Assembly (NCBI GenBank): GCA_900553265.1
Contig: USDD01000015.1
Coordinates: 1 to 35,978 of the forward strand
Direction: 5' to 3'
Origin: an uncultured Eubacteriales bacterium
GTDB taxonomy: Bacteria; Bacillota; Clostridia; Christensenellales; Aristaeellaceae
Length of the DNA: 35,978 bases
A model generated the notes under the pieces. The model worked only from the letters and a program-made list of their open reading frames with translations. It did no database searches and was not told where the DNA came from. Numbering within the stretch: the first letter of the stretch is position 1; every line of letters begins with the position of its first letter. Of the stretch, positions 7,444-15,644 are shown piece after piece. A program made the position numbers and the translations under genes.

Positions 7444-8847
7444 TCAGATGAACCAGGCCAAGACGATCATCGCCAGCATGACGGCGGCGGTCAGCAGCTT
7501 GACGGCGGCCATGTGCTCCGCCAGAAACTCGGAGACGCGCAGCTGGTTCTTTCCCCCGAGCACCAATGCGCACAGCACCGCCGACGGCGCGATGAACGCC
7601 GCGCAATAGGCGATCAGCTGAAGCGCCATATTCCGCTCGCCGGCCTGCACCGCGCTGAGCAGGCGCATCAGATAAATCTGGCCGGCGCACAGAAATTCTC
7701 CCATGCCCACAAGAAAGCCCAGCAGAATGCAGGCGGGAATGAGCACGCGGCTTTTCGTCAGCGTTCGGATGGTTCGATGGAGCCGTCCGCGCAGCCTGGA
7801 CGGCAGCTGGTTGCGCACCTTTCCGTAGCGCTCGCGGCGCGCCTGCACCGCGTCCCAGAGGTTCAGCGCAATCAGCGCCGCGCCCGCGGCGGTGAGCAGC
7901 CCCTTCGCCAGCGGCTGAAGCCAATGGGGATTATAGCGCTGCAGCAGGCCCGTCAGCACAAAGCCGATCAGCAGATAGCAGGCGAATTTAGCCCCGAGAT
8001 AACACGCGGCCAGCAGTCCCGCCGGACGGCGCGCCTCGAGAATCAGCGAGAGGAACAGCAGCAGCATGGACAGCGCGCAGGTGTTCAGCCCTGCCACCAG
8101 TCCCGCGCCCAGCGTGCCCGCCAGCGAAAGCGCCTCCGAGCGCGCCGGAGCTTCCGCGCCTTTCGCCTCGGTCAGCGCTCCACCGCCCACGGCCCATCCC
8201 AGCTCGACCATCTGCGCGAGATTTTTCTCGATGGCGTCCGCGCCGGAAAGATAATGCTCTCCGAAAAACACCGACGGCGTAATGCGCTGCTCGTCCGGAA
8301 CCTCATACTGCTCGAACAGCTGCATCGCAACATCCGAGCGGGCGCTGACGTCGATCTTCTCCACCGTGACCTTCGATTCGAACGTCATATCGCCCCGCCG
8401 CACCTGCACATTCTCAGGCAGCGCGTCCAGCGCCTGAACGGCGCGGGCACAGCTTTCACAGGCGGGAACATAAAGATAGAGAACAGCGCTATCCGTGCTT
8501 CCGCCCCAGGAAAGGGCGTCCTTGGGCAGATCCGTTCGAAGCGCATTGCCGCCGACGTAGATTTTTCCGTCCACCTCCGTCAGCGGAAGCGCGGCGTCTT
8601 CCAGCGAATGTTCCCGACAGAACTCCTCGAACGCGCTTCTTCCACCGCTCCTGGCGACGTTGTAGCCCTTAAAATCACACCGGCTCAGCGCTATACCCGT
8701 CAATTCAAAGAAATCCTCGGCGAACTCCGCCTCCGGATCGCAGCTTTCACAGTAATTCTCGTAGAAATACAGGACCTCATGCGCCGGCTCCGCCATCGCG
8801 GGCAGCGCCAGCAGAAACAGTGCAAGCAGCACGAACAGCCGCTTCAT
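7444..8847 (-). CDS. Exported double-thioredoxin protein fused to DsbD/CcdA-like membrane domain
   Basis: This 467-residue protein looks like a transmembrane thiol-electron carrier. Residues 1-19 are a signal peptide or first membrane segment ending in PAMA. A thioredoxin-like domain follows with Cys33-Glu-Ser-Cys36 and a likely cis-Pro at 88. A second thioredoxin-like domain has Cys130-Glu-Ser-Cys133. From about residue 257 to the end are some six hydrophobic segments with single Cys residues in LNTCALS and FLCAGQIYL. These are the places where CcdA/DsbD carries its two membrane cysteines. DsbD has its thioredoxin domain at the C-terminus, so this order is different. The ATG at 8847 has GGGAGG before it and overlaps the upstream stop by four bases. 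The partner substrate is unknown. Confidence 0.8.
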   Translation of the reverse strand: MKRLFVLLALFLLALPAMAEPAHEVLYFYENYCESCDPEAEFAEDFFELTGIALSRCDFKGYNVARSGGRSAFEEFCREHSLEDAALPLTEVDGKIYVGGNALRTDLPKDALSWGGSTDSAVLYLYVPACESCARAVQALDALPENVQVRRGDMTFESKVTVEKIDVSARSDVAMQLFEQYEVPDEQRITPSVFFGEHYLSGADAIEKNLAQMVELGWAVGGGALTEAKGAEAPARSEALSLAGTLGAGLVAGLNTCALSMLLLFLSLILEARRPAGLLAACYLGAKFACYLLIGFVLTGLLQRYNPHWLQPLAKGLLTAAGAALIALNLWDAVQARRERYGKVRNQLPSRLRGRLHRTIRTLTKSRVLIPACILLGFLVGMGEFLCAGQIYLMRLLSAVQAGERNMALQLIAYCAAFIAPSAVLCALVLGGKNQLRVSEFLAEHMAAVKLLTAAVMLAMIVLAWFI

Positions 8848-9164
8848 TCCATCGCCTCCCCGATGCGTACGGCGGCGACATTCGGCGCAAAATAACCGCG
8901 CTGCCGCTCCGGCAGTTCGCTGAGCCTGACGGTTTCTCCGGCCGGGCAATGCTCCATCAGCTCCATCATCGCACGGCGGTGAACCGCGCCGCGATGAATC
9001 GAGCACGGCTCAGGGTCGTTGAAATACTCCACGCTGAGAGCGAGCACCGTCTCCTCGGGCAGCGCAAACTCCGCCGCAGGGCAGCTGGCCAGCACCGCCT
9101 CGTCTGCGCCATACAGTGTAATCCGGCTTACGGTCTTAGATGGTTTCACTCTTTTGCGAAACAT
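8844..9164 (-). CDS. Small hypothetical protein upstream of the thioredoxin/DsbD-like gene
   Basis: I do not recognise this 106-residue soluble protein. It starts with a strongly basic segment (MFRKRVKPSK) and has three well-separated cysteines in SCPAAEF, PEPCSIHRG and EHCPAG. It has no signal peptide or membrane span. The ATG at 9164 is preferred over a GTG at 9173 because GAGGAG (9173-9178) is 8 bases before the ATG and would overlap the GTG. It shares a promoter and a 4-base ATGA overlap with the membrane redox protein, so the two are almost certainly made together. A role as a cytosolic partner in thiol transfer is a guess from position only. Confidence 0.7.
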   Translation of the reverse strand: MFRKRVKPSKTVSRITLYGADEAVLASCPAAEFALPEETVLALSVEYFNDPEPCSIHRGAVHRRAMMELMEHCPAGETVRLSELPERQRGYFAPNVAAVRIGEAME

Positions 9165-9199
9165 GCCTCGCACTCCTCAAGCAGCAATTCTATGAATTA

Positions 9200-9228
9200 T
9201 TGTATCATAATTGTTCAGTCTATGCAAT
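9200..9228 (-). promoter_or_regulatory. Promoter of the thioredoxin/DsbD-like operon
   Basis: On the minus strand TTGCAT (9223-9228) is followed after 17 bp by TACAAT (9200-9205), with a TG one base before the -10 (extended -10). It lies in the AT-rich divergent region 9165-9386, which otherwise holds only the plus-strand promoter at 9319-9347. Confidence 0.6.
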
Positions 9229-9318
9229 AGTTAACATTAGCTACTTTATTTTTTCATCGCAGCCATCATATACTCTCAATTATATTCCCGATTGCCATTG
9301 CATTAATAATTATACTTG

Positions 9319-9347
9319 TTGACATTGTCTATATTTTTGAGTATAAT
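9319..9347 (+). promoter_or_regulatory. Consensus sigma-A promoter of the fucosidase/ABC transporter operon
   Basis: An exact TTGACA (9319-9324) and an exact TATAAT (9342-9347) are separated by the ideal 17 bp. The surroundings are AT-rich. Transcription would begin near 9354. A perfect promoter for a sugar uptake locus suggests control by a repressor or by the attenuator-like hairpins further down; no obvious cre-like operator was recognised. Confidence 0.85.
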
Positions 9348-9386
9348 GGATTCAACGGTTAAGGAAAAATGAAGGGAGCCGGAGCT

Positions 9387-10337
9387 ATGGCCGCAAAACC
9401 AAACGTCTCTAAAACCTCGGGCATGATGATTCGTCCCAGCGTTGCAAAGCGAATCCGCAAGAGCCTGCCCTATTATCTGATGATTCTTCTGCCCATGGTC
9501 TATCTGCTCTTGTTCAAGTATTACCCGATGCTGGGCGTGCAGATTGCTTTCCGTGAATACAAAGTTCGCGGCGGAATCTGGCACAGCCCATGGGTCGGAT
9601 TGAAGCACTTCAACGCGTTCTTCAGTTCGCCCACGGCGGGAACGATTATCAAAAACACCTTCCTGCTGAGCATTTACTACCTGCTGGCCAGCTTTCCGCT
9701 TCCTATCGTGCTGGCCGTCTGCCTGAATGAATGCCGCTCGACGAAGTTCAAGAAGTTCACGCAGATGGTTACTTACATGCCCTACTTCATCTCGACGGTG
9801 GTTCTGGTCTCGATGATTCTCCAGTTCACCGACGTGTCCACCGGCATCGTCAACCAGCTCATCGTGGCGATGGGCGGCGAAGCCACCAACTTCATGGGCA
9901 ATGCCAGCTACTTCCGCGGGCTGTATGTCTGGACGGGCGTATGGCAGACCATGGGCTATTCCGCCATCGTCTACCTTGCGGCGCTGACGGGCGTTCCGAT
10001 GGATCTTTACGAGGCCGCGAAGGTGGACGGCGCGAGCAAGCTGCGCCGGATTCTCTCCATTGATCTTCCCTACATCGCCCCCACGATCATCACGCTGTTT
10101 ATCCTCAACACCGGCAGTATTCTCTCCATCGGCTTCGAAAAGGTCTATCTGATGCAGAACAGCATCAACACGCCGGTCTCCGAGGTCATTTCCACCTACG
10201 TCTACAAGATCGGCGTTCTGCAGTTCAGCTACAGCTATTCCACCGCGGTGGGACTGTTCAACTCGGTGGTCAACCTGGCGATGCTTCTGATTGTGAACGC
10301 CGTATCCGACCGCATCGGCAAGGTCAGCGTTCTGTGA
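9387..10337 (+). CDS. lplB: ABC sugar transporter permease, LplB type
   Basis: This 316-residue inner-membrane permease belongs to the carbohydrate uptake CUT1 subfamily, LplB/YtePQ group. About six membrane segments are seen. The start has the group's typical PYYLMILLPMVYLLLFKYYP and GVQIAFREY. The cytoplasmic EAA loop, which contacts the ATPase, is EAAKVDG from residue 209. The ATG at 9387 is preferred because AGGGAG lies 8 bases upstream; an in-frame ATG at 9369 would leave a leader of only about 15 bases. Together with LplC and the binding protein it forms a complete importer except for the ATPase, which this group usually shares from elsewhere (MsmX-type). Confidence 0.92.
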   Translation: MAAKPNVSKTSGMMIRPSVAKRIRKSLPYYLMILLPMVYLLLFKYYPMLGVQIAFREYKVRGGIWHSPWVGLKHFNAFFSSPTAGTIIKNTFLLSIYYLLASFPLPIVLAVCLNECRSTKFKKFTQMVTYMPYFISTVVLVSMILQFTDVSTGIVNQLIVAMGGEATNFMGNASYFRGLYVWTGVWQTMGYSAIVYLAALTGVPMDLYEAAKVDGASKLRRILSIDLPYIAPTIITLFILNTGSILSIGFEKVYLMQNSINTPVSEVISTYVYKIGVLQFSYSYSTAVGLFNSVVNLAMLLIVNAVSDRIGKVSVL

Positions 10338-10353
10338 GAAAGGAGGAGTAAAG

Positions 10354-11301
10354 ATGTCTCAGCAGCTTACAGGTCTTTCCAGGAAGGAGCTCAGGGCGCG
10401 CAGCAAGGCCAATCGCATTCGCGAAAGCCGCGGCGACCGCGTGTTCAACGGCTTCACCAATCTCATCCTCGTTCTCGCCATCGCGCTGGTGGCCTATCCG
10501 CTTTTGTACGTGGTCAGCGCGTCGTTCTCCTCCATCAACGCCGTCATGTCCGGCAGCGTCTGGATCTTCCCGGTGGAATTCTCCATCAAGTCCTATCAGA
10601 CCGCCTTCCAGTACAAGGCGATCATGACGGGCTATCTGAACTCCATCATTTACACGATCTCCGGAACGGCCGTCAGCCTGGTGCTGACCACGCTGTGCGC
10701 CTACTGCCTGTCCAAGAAGGACTTTTTCGGACGGAAGGTCGTAAGCTTTATGGTGCTGTTCACGATGCTGTTCAACGCGGGACTGATTCCGAACTTTCTG
10801 CTGATCAACAACACGCTGAAGTGGAGCAACACCATCTGGGCGCTGATTATCCCCAATGCCATGAGCGCGTGGCACGTGGTTCTGATGCGCTCGTACTTTG
10901 AAAACTCCATTCCCAACGAGCTGTTCGAGGCCGGCGACATCGACGGCTGCTCGGCCTTCCGCCAGCTGACGCGCATCGCCATTCCCCTCTCGGGTCCGAT
11001 CCTCGCCGTCATCGCGCTGTACACCGCCGTGGGCATCTGGAACGGCTACTTCGACGCCCTGATTTACATCAACGACAAGTCCATGTTCCCTCTGCAGCTG
11101 GAGCTGCGCAACATGCTGATTCTGAACTCCATGGATCAGACCACCAGCGTCGACCTGCGCGAGCTGGCCTCCCGTCAGGGCATGTCCAATCTGCTGAAGT
11201 ACGCGGTCATCGTCATCTCCAGCGTACCGCTGCTGCTGGTCTACCCGTTCGTTCAGAAGTATTTTGTCAAAGGCATCATGGTCGGCTCTGTCAAGGGCTG
11301 A
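10354..11301 (+). CDS. lplC: ABC sugar transporter permease, LplC/YtcP type
   Basis: This 315-residue second permease of the importer is in the binding-protein-dependent permease family. Six membrane segments are visible, starting with the characteristic ALVAYPLLYVVSASFSS. The EAA loop is EAGDIDG from residue 192. AAAGGAGG precedes the ATG, 16 bases after lplB. LplB/LplC pairs in gut and rumen Clostridia import oligosaccharides together with large (about 500-560 residue) binding proteins, as found here. The substrate is inferred from the downstream fucosidase, not from the permease itself. Confidence 0.92.
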   Translation: MSQQLTGLSRKELRARSKANRIRESRGDRVFNGFTNLILVLAIALVAYPLLYVVSASFSSINAVMSGSVWIFPVEFSIKSYQTAFQYKAIMTGYLNSIIYTISGTAVSLVLTTLCAYCLSKKDFFGRKVVSFMVLFTMLFNAGLIPNFLLINNTLKWSNTIWALIIPNAMSAWHVVLMRSYFENSIPNELFEAGDIDGCSAFRQLTRIAIPLSGPILAVIALYTAVGIWNGYFDALIYINDKSMFPLQLELRNMLILNSMDQTTSVDLRELASRQGMSNLLKYAVIVISSVPLLLVYPFVQKYFVKGIMVGSVKG

Positions 11302-11359
11302 CGGACGCTTGAAATTCTGCGCGCGACGCGCGTCGAATAAAGAAAAGGAGGAAATCCAC

Positions 11360-13042
11360 ATGAAGAACACCCTCAGAAAGCTGCTTGGCATGCTGCTTGC
11401 CGCCGCCATGCTGCTCGGCTGCGCGAGCACCGCCCTCGCGTGGGAACCGGAGTCTCCCCATGATGAAGACCTTTCCGATTACAAGATGTGCGAAAACTTC
11501 GGCGACATCACGCTGCGCGTCGCGGTCATCGACAAGCCGTCCATTGAGGACTGGGAAACCAACGACTTTATCCTGTGGCTCGAGGAAGTCACCAACATCG
11601 ACTTCGTCTTTGAGCTGATCCCCACCGAGAGCTCCGCCGAGAAGCTCGGCCTGATGCTGAACTCCGGCGACTATCCGGACATGTTCTGGAACATCGGCAT
11701 GACCGACGCGATGGTCAGCCGCTTCGGCGTAGACGAGGGCATGTTCCTTCCCCTGAACGACCTGATTGAGGAACACGGCAACTTCTTCAAGAAGTACGTC
11801 ATGGATACCTATCCGGCCACTGAGGGCATCATGACCCAGCTGGACGGCAACATCTACTCGCTGCCGGACGTGAACGAGTGCTATCACTGCAAGTACTCCA
11901 ACAAGTTCTGGATCAATCAGGCCTATCTGGACAATCTGGGCCTTGAGATGCCCACCACGCTGGATGAGCTGTACGATGTGCTGGTGGCCTTCCGCGATCA
12001 GGACGCCAACGGCAACGGCGATCCCACCGACGAGATCCCGATGGCCGGCGACTATGTCAACGGCTGGCAGTGCCGCATCGACCGCCCCATCATCAACTGC
12101 TTCACCTATTATCCCCTGGATCTGACGAAGGGCTCCGACCAGAGCGCTGTGGCCTTCGGCATGTACCTCGATGACGGCAAGATCGTCACCCCCTTTGAGA
12201 AGGCCGAGTTCAAGGAAGGCGTAGCCTACGTCGCCAAGCTGGTGAAGGAAGGCCTGATCTATGAAGGCTCCTTCACTCAGGACAACACCGGCGTGACCAA
12301 CATCGCCGAAAGCGGCCGCCTGGGCGCGGTTCCGTCCGGCTGGCTGTGGTTCGCCTCCATCGGCGGCGACATCTACCGCCAGTACGTGCCCGTGATGCCC
12401 CTCAAGGGCCCCGACGGCTATCAGAACCTCGTTTCCTTCCCCTATGACGCGGTTACCGGCAACGCCGGCGTGATCTCTGCGGACACCAAGTATCCCGTGG
12501 AGTGCTTCCGCGTGCTCGACCTGTTCTATTCCTTCGCCGCCACGATCCGCTCCAACGCCGGCAACTACGGCGAGCAGTGGACCTACAACGAGGGCGATGT
12601 GGGCATCAATGGCGAGCCCGCCTGGTACACCTATCTGACCGTATGGGATGACACCAAGCCGCAGAACTACTGCGTGCTTCAGGCCGTGCCGTCCACCCGC
12701 TTCTCCGACTATCGTCTCGGCCAGGGCATGGATCCCAACGTCGATCGCTACAGCGGCGACGGTCTGGAGCAGCTGCTCTATGAGGTCAGCCAGGAAATCG
12801 CGCCCTATGCGGACGACAGCAAGGTCGTGCCTCCGCTGAAGTTTACCGACGCGGAGAACTCCGAGATGGCCATCATCAAGGCCAACCTGAGCAACACCAT
12901 CAAGGAGGGCATGTTCGCCTTCTTCACCGGCAGCAGAAACACGGACGCCGACTTCGACGCCTGGCTTGCCGACCTGGACGCTCAGGGCCTGCCGAAGCTG
13001 ATCGAGATGTATCAGGCGGCCTACGACGCTCAGTACAAGTAA
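11360..13042 (+). CDS. Extracellular solute-binding protein of the LplBC transporter
   Basis: This 560-residue exported protein is the substrate-binding part of the importer. The signal region has a Lys/Arg start, a hydrophobic core and then MLLGCASTALAWEP. It could be cut as a lipoprotein before Cys (a weak lipobox LLGC) or by signal peptidase I after ALA. The mature part has typical family features: LMLNSGDYPDMFW, IYSLPDVNE, FWINQAYLDNLGLEMPTTLDELYDVL, and a calcium-loop-like DQDANGNGDPTDE. Length fits the large LplA-type binding proteins. AAAGGAGG precedes the ATG; longer in-frame extensions lack a ribosome binding site. Two hairpins separate it from the fucosidase gene. Confidence 0.92.
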   Translation: MKNTLRKLLGMLLAAAMLLGCASTALAWEPESPHDEDLSDYKMCENFGDITLRVAVIDKPSIEDWETNDFILWLEEVTNIDFVFELIPTESSAEKLGLMLNSGDYPDMFWNIGMTDAMVSRFGVDEGMFLPLNDLIEEHGNFFKKYVMDTYPATEGIMTQLDGNIYSLPDVNECYHCKYSNKFWINQAYLDNLGLEMPTTLDELYDVLVAFRDQDANGNGDPTDEIPMAGDYVNGWQCRIDRPIINCFTYYPLDLTKGSDQSAVAFGMYLDDGKIVTPFEKAEFKEGVAYVAKLVKEGLIYEGSFTQDNTGVTNIAESGRLGAVPSGWLWFASIGGDIYRQYVPVMPLKGPDGYQNLVSFPYDAVTGNAGVISADTKYPVECFRVLDLFYSFAATIRSNAGNYGEQWTYNEGDVGINGEPAWYTYLTVWDDTKPQNYCVLQAVPSTRFSDYRLGQGMDPNVDRYSGDGLEQLLYEVSQEIAPYADDSKVVPPLKFTDAENSEMAIIKANLSNTIKEGMFAFFTGSRNTDADFDAWLADLDAQGLPKLIEMYQAAYDAQYK

Positions 13043-13054
13043 TCTCCCGCTCAG

Positions 13055-13120
13055 CCGGCGGAGCAATGCTTCGCCGGTCTCTCCCCAATGAGGCGACAGC
13101 ATCCGCTGCGCCTCATTTTC
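13055..13120 (+). terminator. Two hairpins forming a probable partial terminator between binding protein and fucosidase
   Basis: The first hairpin pairs CCGGCG (13055-13060) with CGCCGG (13072-13077) and extends inward through wobble and A-T pairs. The second pairs AATGAGGCG (13087-13095) with CGCCTCATT (13109-13117), with inner CAGC/GCTG pairs, and is followed by only TTTC-type residues. The weak T-tract suggests partial readthrough, which would give more binding protein than fucosidase, a common arrangement. Confidence 0.6.
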
Positions 13121-13145
13121 AAAAAACAGCTGCGGAGGAAAACAC

Positions 13146-14165
13146 ATGGATAATCATCAGTGGTTCAAGGAAGCCGGCTACGGCATGATGGCGCATTGGG
13201 GGCTCTATTCCGTACTCGCAGGCGAATATAAGGGCAAAATCGTTCACCCTTACGCCGAATGGTCTCAATCCTTCTATCGCATTCCCAACGCGGAATACGG
13301 CCGTCTCGCCTCCGTATTCAACCCGATCTACTTCAACGCCGACGAGTGGATTCAGCTGGCAAAGGAATGCGGCATGAAGTATTTCGTCATCACCAGCAAG
13401 CACCACGACGGCTTCGCCATGTATCATTCGAAGGTCGATCCCTACAACGTGGTGGACGCGACTCCCTTCAGCCGGGACGTGATTGCCGAGCTGGGAGAAG
13501 CCTGCTACAAACACGGGCTGAAGTTCGGTCTGTACTATTCGCAGGATCTGGACTGGCACGAAAAGCACGGCGGCGGTTACAAATCCAACGCCATGCGCAA
13601 CGCCGGAACCTCCTGGGACAACAACTGGGATTTCCCGGACGAGTCGGAAAAGGATTTCTCCATCTGCTTCGAAAACAAAATCATGCCGCAGATCGAGGAG
13701 ATTCTCACTCAATACGGCGAGCTGTGCCTGATCTGGTTCGATGTGCCCATGACCATCAGCGACGCGCAGAGCCGCCGCATCTTTGAGGCCGTCAAGAAGC
13801 ATCAGCCCAACTGTCTCATCAACTCCCGTCTGGGCAACGGCGCATACGACTACGTTTCCCTGGGCGACAATGAAATTCCCGATGAGATTCCCACCAATCT
13901 CGGCGAATATCACGACAACGACATCGGCGGCTTCAAGCCCAGTCCCTACGGTCTGTACGAATCCGCCGCCACGCTGAACGATACCTGGGGCTTTTCCGCA
14001 TATGACCAGAACTGGAAATCCCCGGACACCATTCTGGAATATCGCCGTCGGCTGAAGAAGCTCGGCATCAACTATCTGCTCAACGTCGGGCCGGATCCCC
14101 TGGGGCGCATTCCCGCGCCCAGTGTGGACATTCTGCGCGAAGTGGCGCGGCGCATGGGCGAATGA
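13146..14165 (+). CDS. Alpha-L-fucosidase, glycoside hydrolase family 29
   Basis: This 339-residue retaining glycosidase removes terminal alpha-L-fucose. GH29 motifs run in order: MMAHWGLYS at the N-terminus, CGMKYFVITSKHHDGF in the barrel, FGLYYSQDLDWH, and LIWFDVPM, in which Asp199 is the expected nucleophile. NYLLNVGPDPLGRIP closes the catalytic domain, the usual GH29 ending. There is no C-terminal carbohydrate-binding domain and no signal peptide, so it should act in the cytoplasm on sugars brought in by the LplBC importer. The general acid cannot be placed by eye. GGAGG precedes the ATG. No fucose isomerase, kinase or aldolase genes are in the window. Confidence 0.9.
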   Translation: MDNHQWFKEAGYGMMAHWGLYSVLAGEYKGKIVHPYAEWSQSFYRIPNAEYGRLASVFNPIYFNADEWIQLAKECGMKYFVITSKHHDGFAMYHSKVDPYNVVDATPFSRDVIAELGEACYKHGLKFGLYYSQDLDWHEKHGGGYKSNAMRNAGTSWDNNWDFPDESEKDFSICFENKIMPQIEEILTQYGELCLIWFDVPMTISDAQSRRIFEAVKKHQPNCLINSRLGNGAYDYVSLGDNEIPDEIPTNLGEYHDNDIGGFKPSPYGLYESAATLNDTWGFSAYDQNWKSPDTILEYRRRLKKLGINYLLNVGPDPLGRIPAPSVDILREVARRMGE

Positions 14166-14169
14166 TCAG

Positions 14170-14202
14170 ACGAGCGAACCGGAAGCGTTCCGGTTCGCTC
14201 GT
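14170..14202. terminator. Strong hairpin between convergent fucosidase and DUF1294 genes
   Basis: A perfect 15-bp stem pairs 14170-14184 with 14188-14202, closing a GCG loop. It begins 4 bases after the fucosidase stop. The T-tract is poor in both directions, so its strength as an intrinsic terminator is less certain than the stem suggests. Confidence 0.7.
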
Positions 14203-14210
14203 TCTTCGGT

Positions 14211-14471
14211 TCAGCCCCATTTTGCCAGCAGCGCGATCTGCGCAATCAACAGCGCGGGAACGCCGGCGGTGAACTTCCGATGCCGCGTCTTGTGATGGAA
14301 GAACCGCATGCCGGCCAACGCACCCAGCGAGCCGCCCGCGGCAGCCAGCCCCATCAGCGTCGCCTCCGGGATGCGCCACTCGCGCCTTTTCGTCCGGCGC
14401 TTGTCCTCGCCAAAGGCCAGAAATGCCGCCGCGTTGACCAGCAGCAGATAGATCGTCAGTCCGACGGACAT
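14211..14471 (-). CDS. DUF1294 small membrane protein
   Basis: This 86-residue protein has the DUF1294 pattern: a first membrane segment at about residues 3-20, then FGEDKRRT, WRIPEATLMGLAAAGGSLGAL, FFHHKTRHRKF and a second hydrophobic segment at the C-terminus. The length is typical. The family has no known function; in other proteins the domain is fused to a cold-shock domain. GGGGAG precedes the ATG. It begins 32 bases after the bile salt hydrolase stop on the same strand, so the two are likely co-transcribed. Confidence 0.85.
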   Translation of the reverse strand: MSVGLTIYLLLVNAAAFLAFGEDKRRTKRREWRIPEATLMGLAAAGGSLGALAGMRFFHHKTRHRKFTAGVPALLIAQIALLAKWG

Positions 14472-14503
14472 GCGCGCTCTCCCCTTTCGTATATGCCGCG
14501 GCT

Positions 14504-15478
14504 TCAGTTCTGATAGAAAATGTCCTGCTTTGCCGCGGGCGCATAGCGTGTCAGCTCCGATGCGTTCAGATCGGTTCGATGCATGTCCACGGCGGTGATG
14601 CGCGCGTTGTCGTAAGTGGTGTAATAGTAGATTCCCCGTGTGGCGTTGCAGCAGGAGGTGTACAGCGTGATCTCGTACTTCTCGTCGGCCACCTCGCAGC
14701 AGCCGCGCTGCTGCTCCACGGAGCCGAGAATGTGGAAGAACTGGCTGACGCTGGAGGCCTCGTCCTCCGCCGAGAGGGAATGGAGCCTCGTAAACGCGAC
14801 CTTCGCAAATCTCGACGCGGAGGACAGATCGCCCGGCAGTCCCATCGCGCCCATGCCGCGGCTGTAGGCGTGCAGGCCGATCTTTGGCGCGAATCGGTTC
14901 TCCGGCGCGCCCGAGGACAGGCCCATGTAGTTGTTCAGCAGAAACATCTGCACGTCAAAGGGCGGGTTGTTGGTCAGTACGCCCACGGGATTGTCGTGCA
15001 CATGCAGCCCATCCGCCATGGATTCCACGACGATGGCCTCGTCCCGGTCGGCGATCAGCCAGTGCAGCTGCGCGCAGGGCAGGCGGTCGCTGAAGGGCGT
15101 GGCCGTGAGCTGAATCCTCTCAAGGCGCTCGCGCGCCTGACGGACGGACGCGCACTGACTGAGAATCCAAGGGATGAACTCGAACTGCGCCACGTTCTCC
15201 CGGCCCTCGACGATCTGACCATAGGCCGCGTTGCCGACGAAATTCAGACCGGCCATGCCTAAGCCCGCTTCGTTTATCGCGTCGTAATACAGCGGATAAC
15301 CGTCGGCCACATGAGCCATGCCGATCATTGCATAGCGCTTCTCCGGCGCGGGAACATGGCGAAAGGCCATCGGGTAATTTCGCGGCGTGACGACGATCTC
15401 ATCGCCATAGGAAAACTCATAGTCCAGCGTTCTTCCGAAATAAAAATCCTTCGTCTTATAAGTCGCAGCCGTGCACAT
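14504..15478 (-). CDS. cbh: Choloylglycine hydrolase family protein, probably bile salt hydrolase
   Basis: This 324-residue N-terminal-nucleophile hydrolase cleaves the amide bond of conjugated bile salts if it is a true bile salt hydrolase; the sister enzymes are penicillin V acylases. The start MCTAAT exposes Cys2 as nucleophile once Met is removed. FGRTLDYE gives Arg16 and Asp19, followed by the GLNF, LTNNPPFD and ASRF active-site motifs. The C-terminal part TLYTSCCNATRGIYYYTTY closely follows the Clostridium perfringens bile salt hydrolase as I recall it, and the length is the same. No signal peptide, so cytoplasmic. GGGAGG lies before the ATG and a good promoter lies upstream. Substrate preference cannot be read by eye. 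Confidence 0.88.
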   Translation of the reverse strand: MCTAATYKTKDFYFGRTLDYEFSYGDEIVVTPRNYPMAFRHVPAPEKRYAMIGMAHVADGYPLYYDAINEAGLGMAGLNFVGNAAYGQIVEGRENVAQFEFIPWILSQCASVRQARERLERIQLTATPFSDRLPCAQLHWLIADRDEAIVVESMADGLHVHDNPVGVLTNNPPFDVQMFLLNNYMGLSSGAPENRFAPKIGLHAYSRGMGAMGLPGDLSSASRFAKVAFTRLHSLSAEDEASSVSQFFHILGSVEQQRGCCEVADEKYEITLYTSCCNATRGIYYYTTYDNARITAVDMHRTDLNASELTRYAPAAKQDIFYQN

Positions 15479-15508
15479 GCGCGCGCCTCCCTTGCTCTCG
15501 ATGATTCT

Positions 15509-15537
15509 ATTTTAGCATATCCGCTTTCTTCCGTCAA
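15509..15537 (-). promoter_or_regulatory. Promoter of the bile salt hydrolase gene
   Basis: On the minus strand TTGACG (15532-15537) and TAAAAT (15509-15514) are spaced by 17 bp, with a TG one base before the -10. The leader is about 25 bases. This region also separates the gene from the divergent repeat-protein gene at 15645, whose promoter I could not place confidently. Confidence 0.7.
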
Positions 15538-15644
15538 ACCCGCCGCATTTTCCGTTCGATAGAAAAGATTTCGTAAAAGCGTGGAACTTCTCCCATGCTC
15601 GCCCAGTCTAATAGACATCAAAACGGATAAGGAGTGTATGCTCA

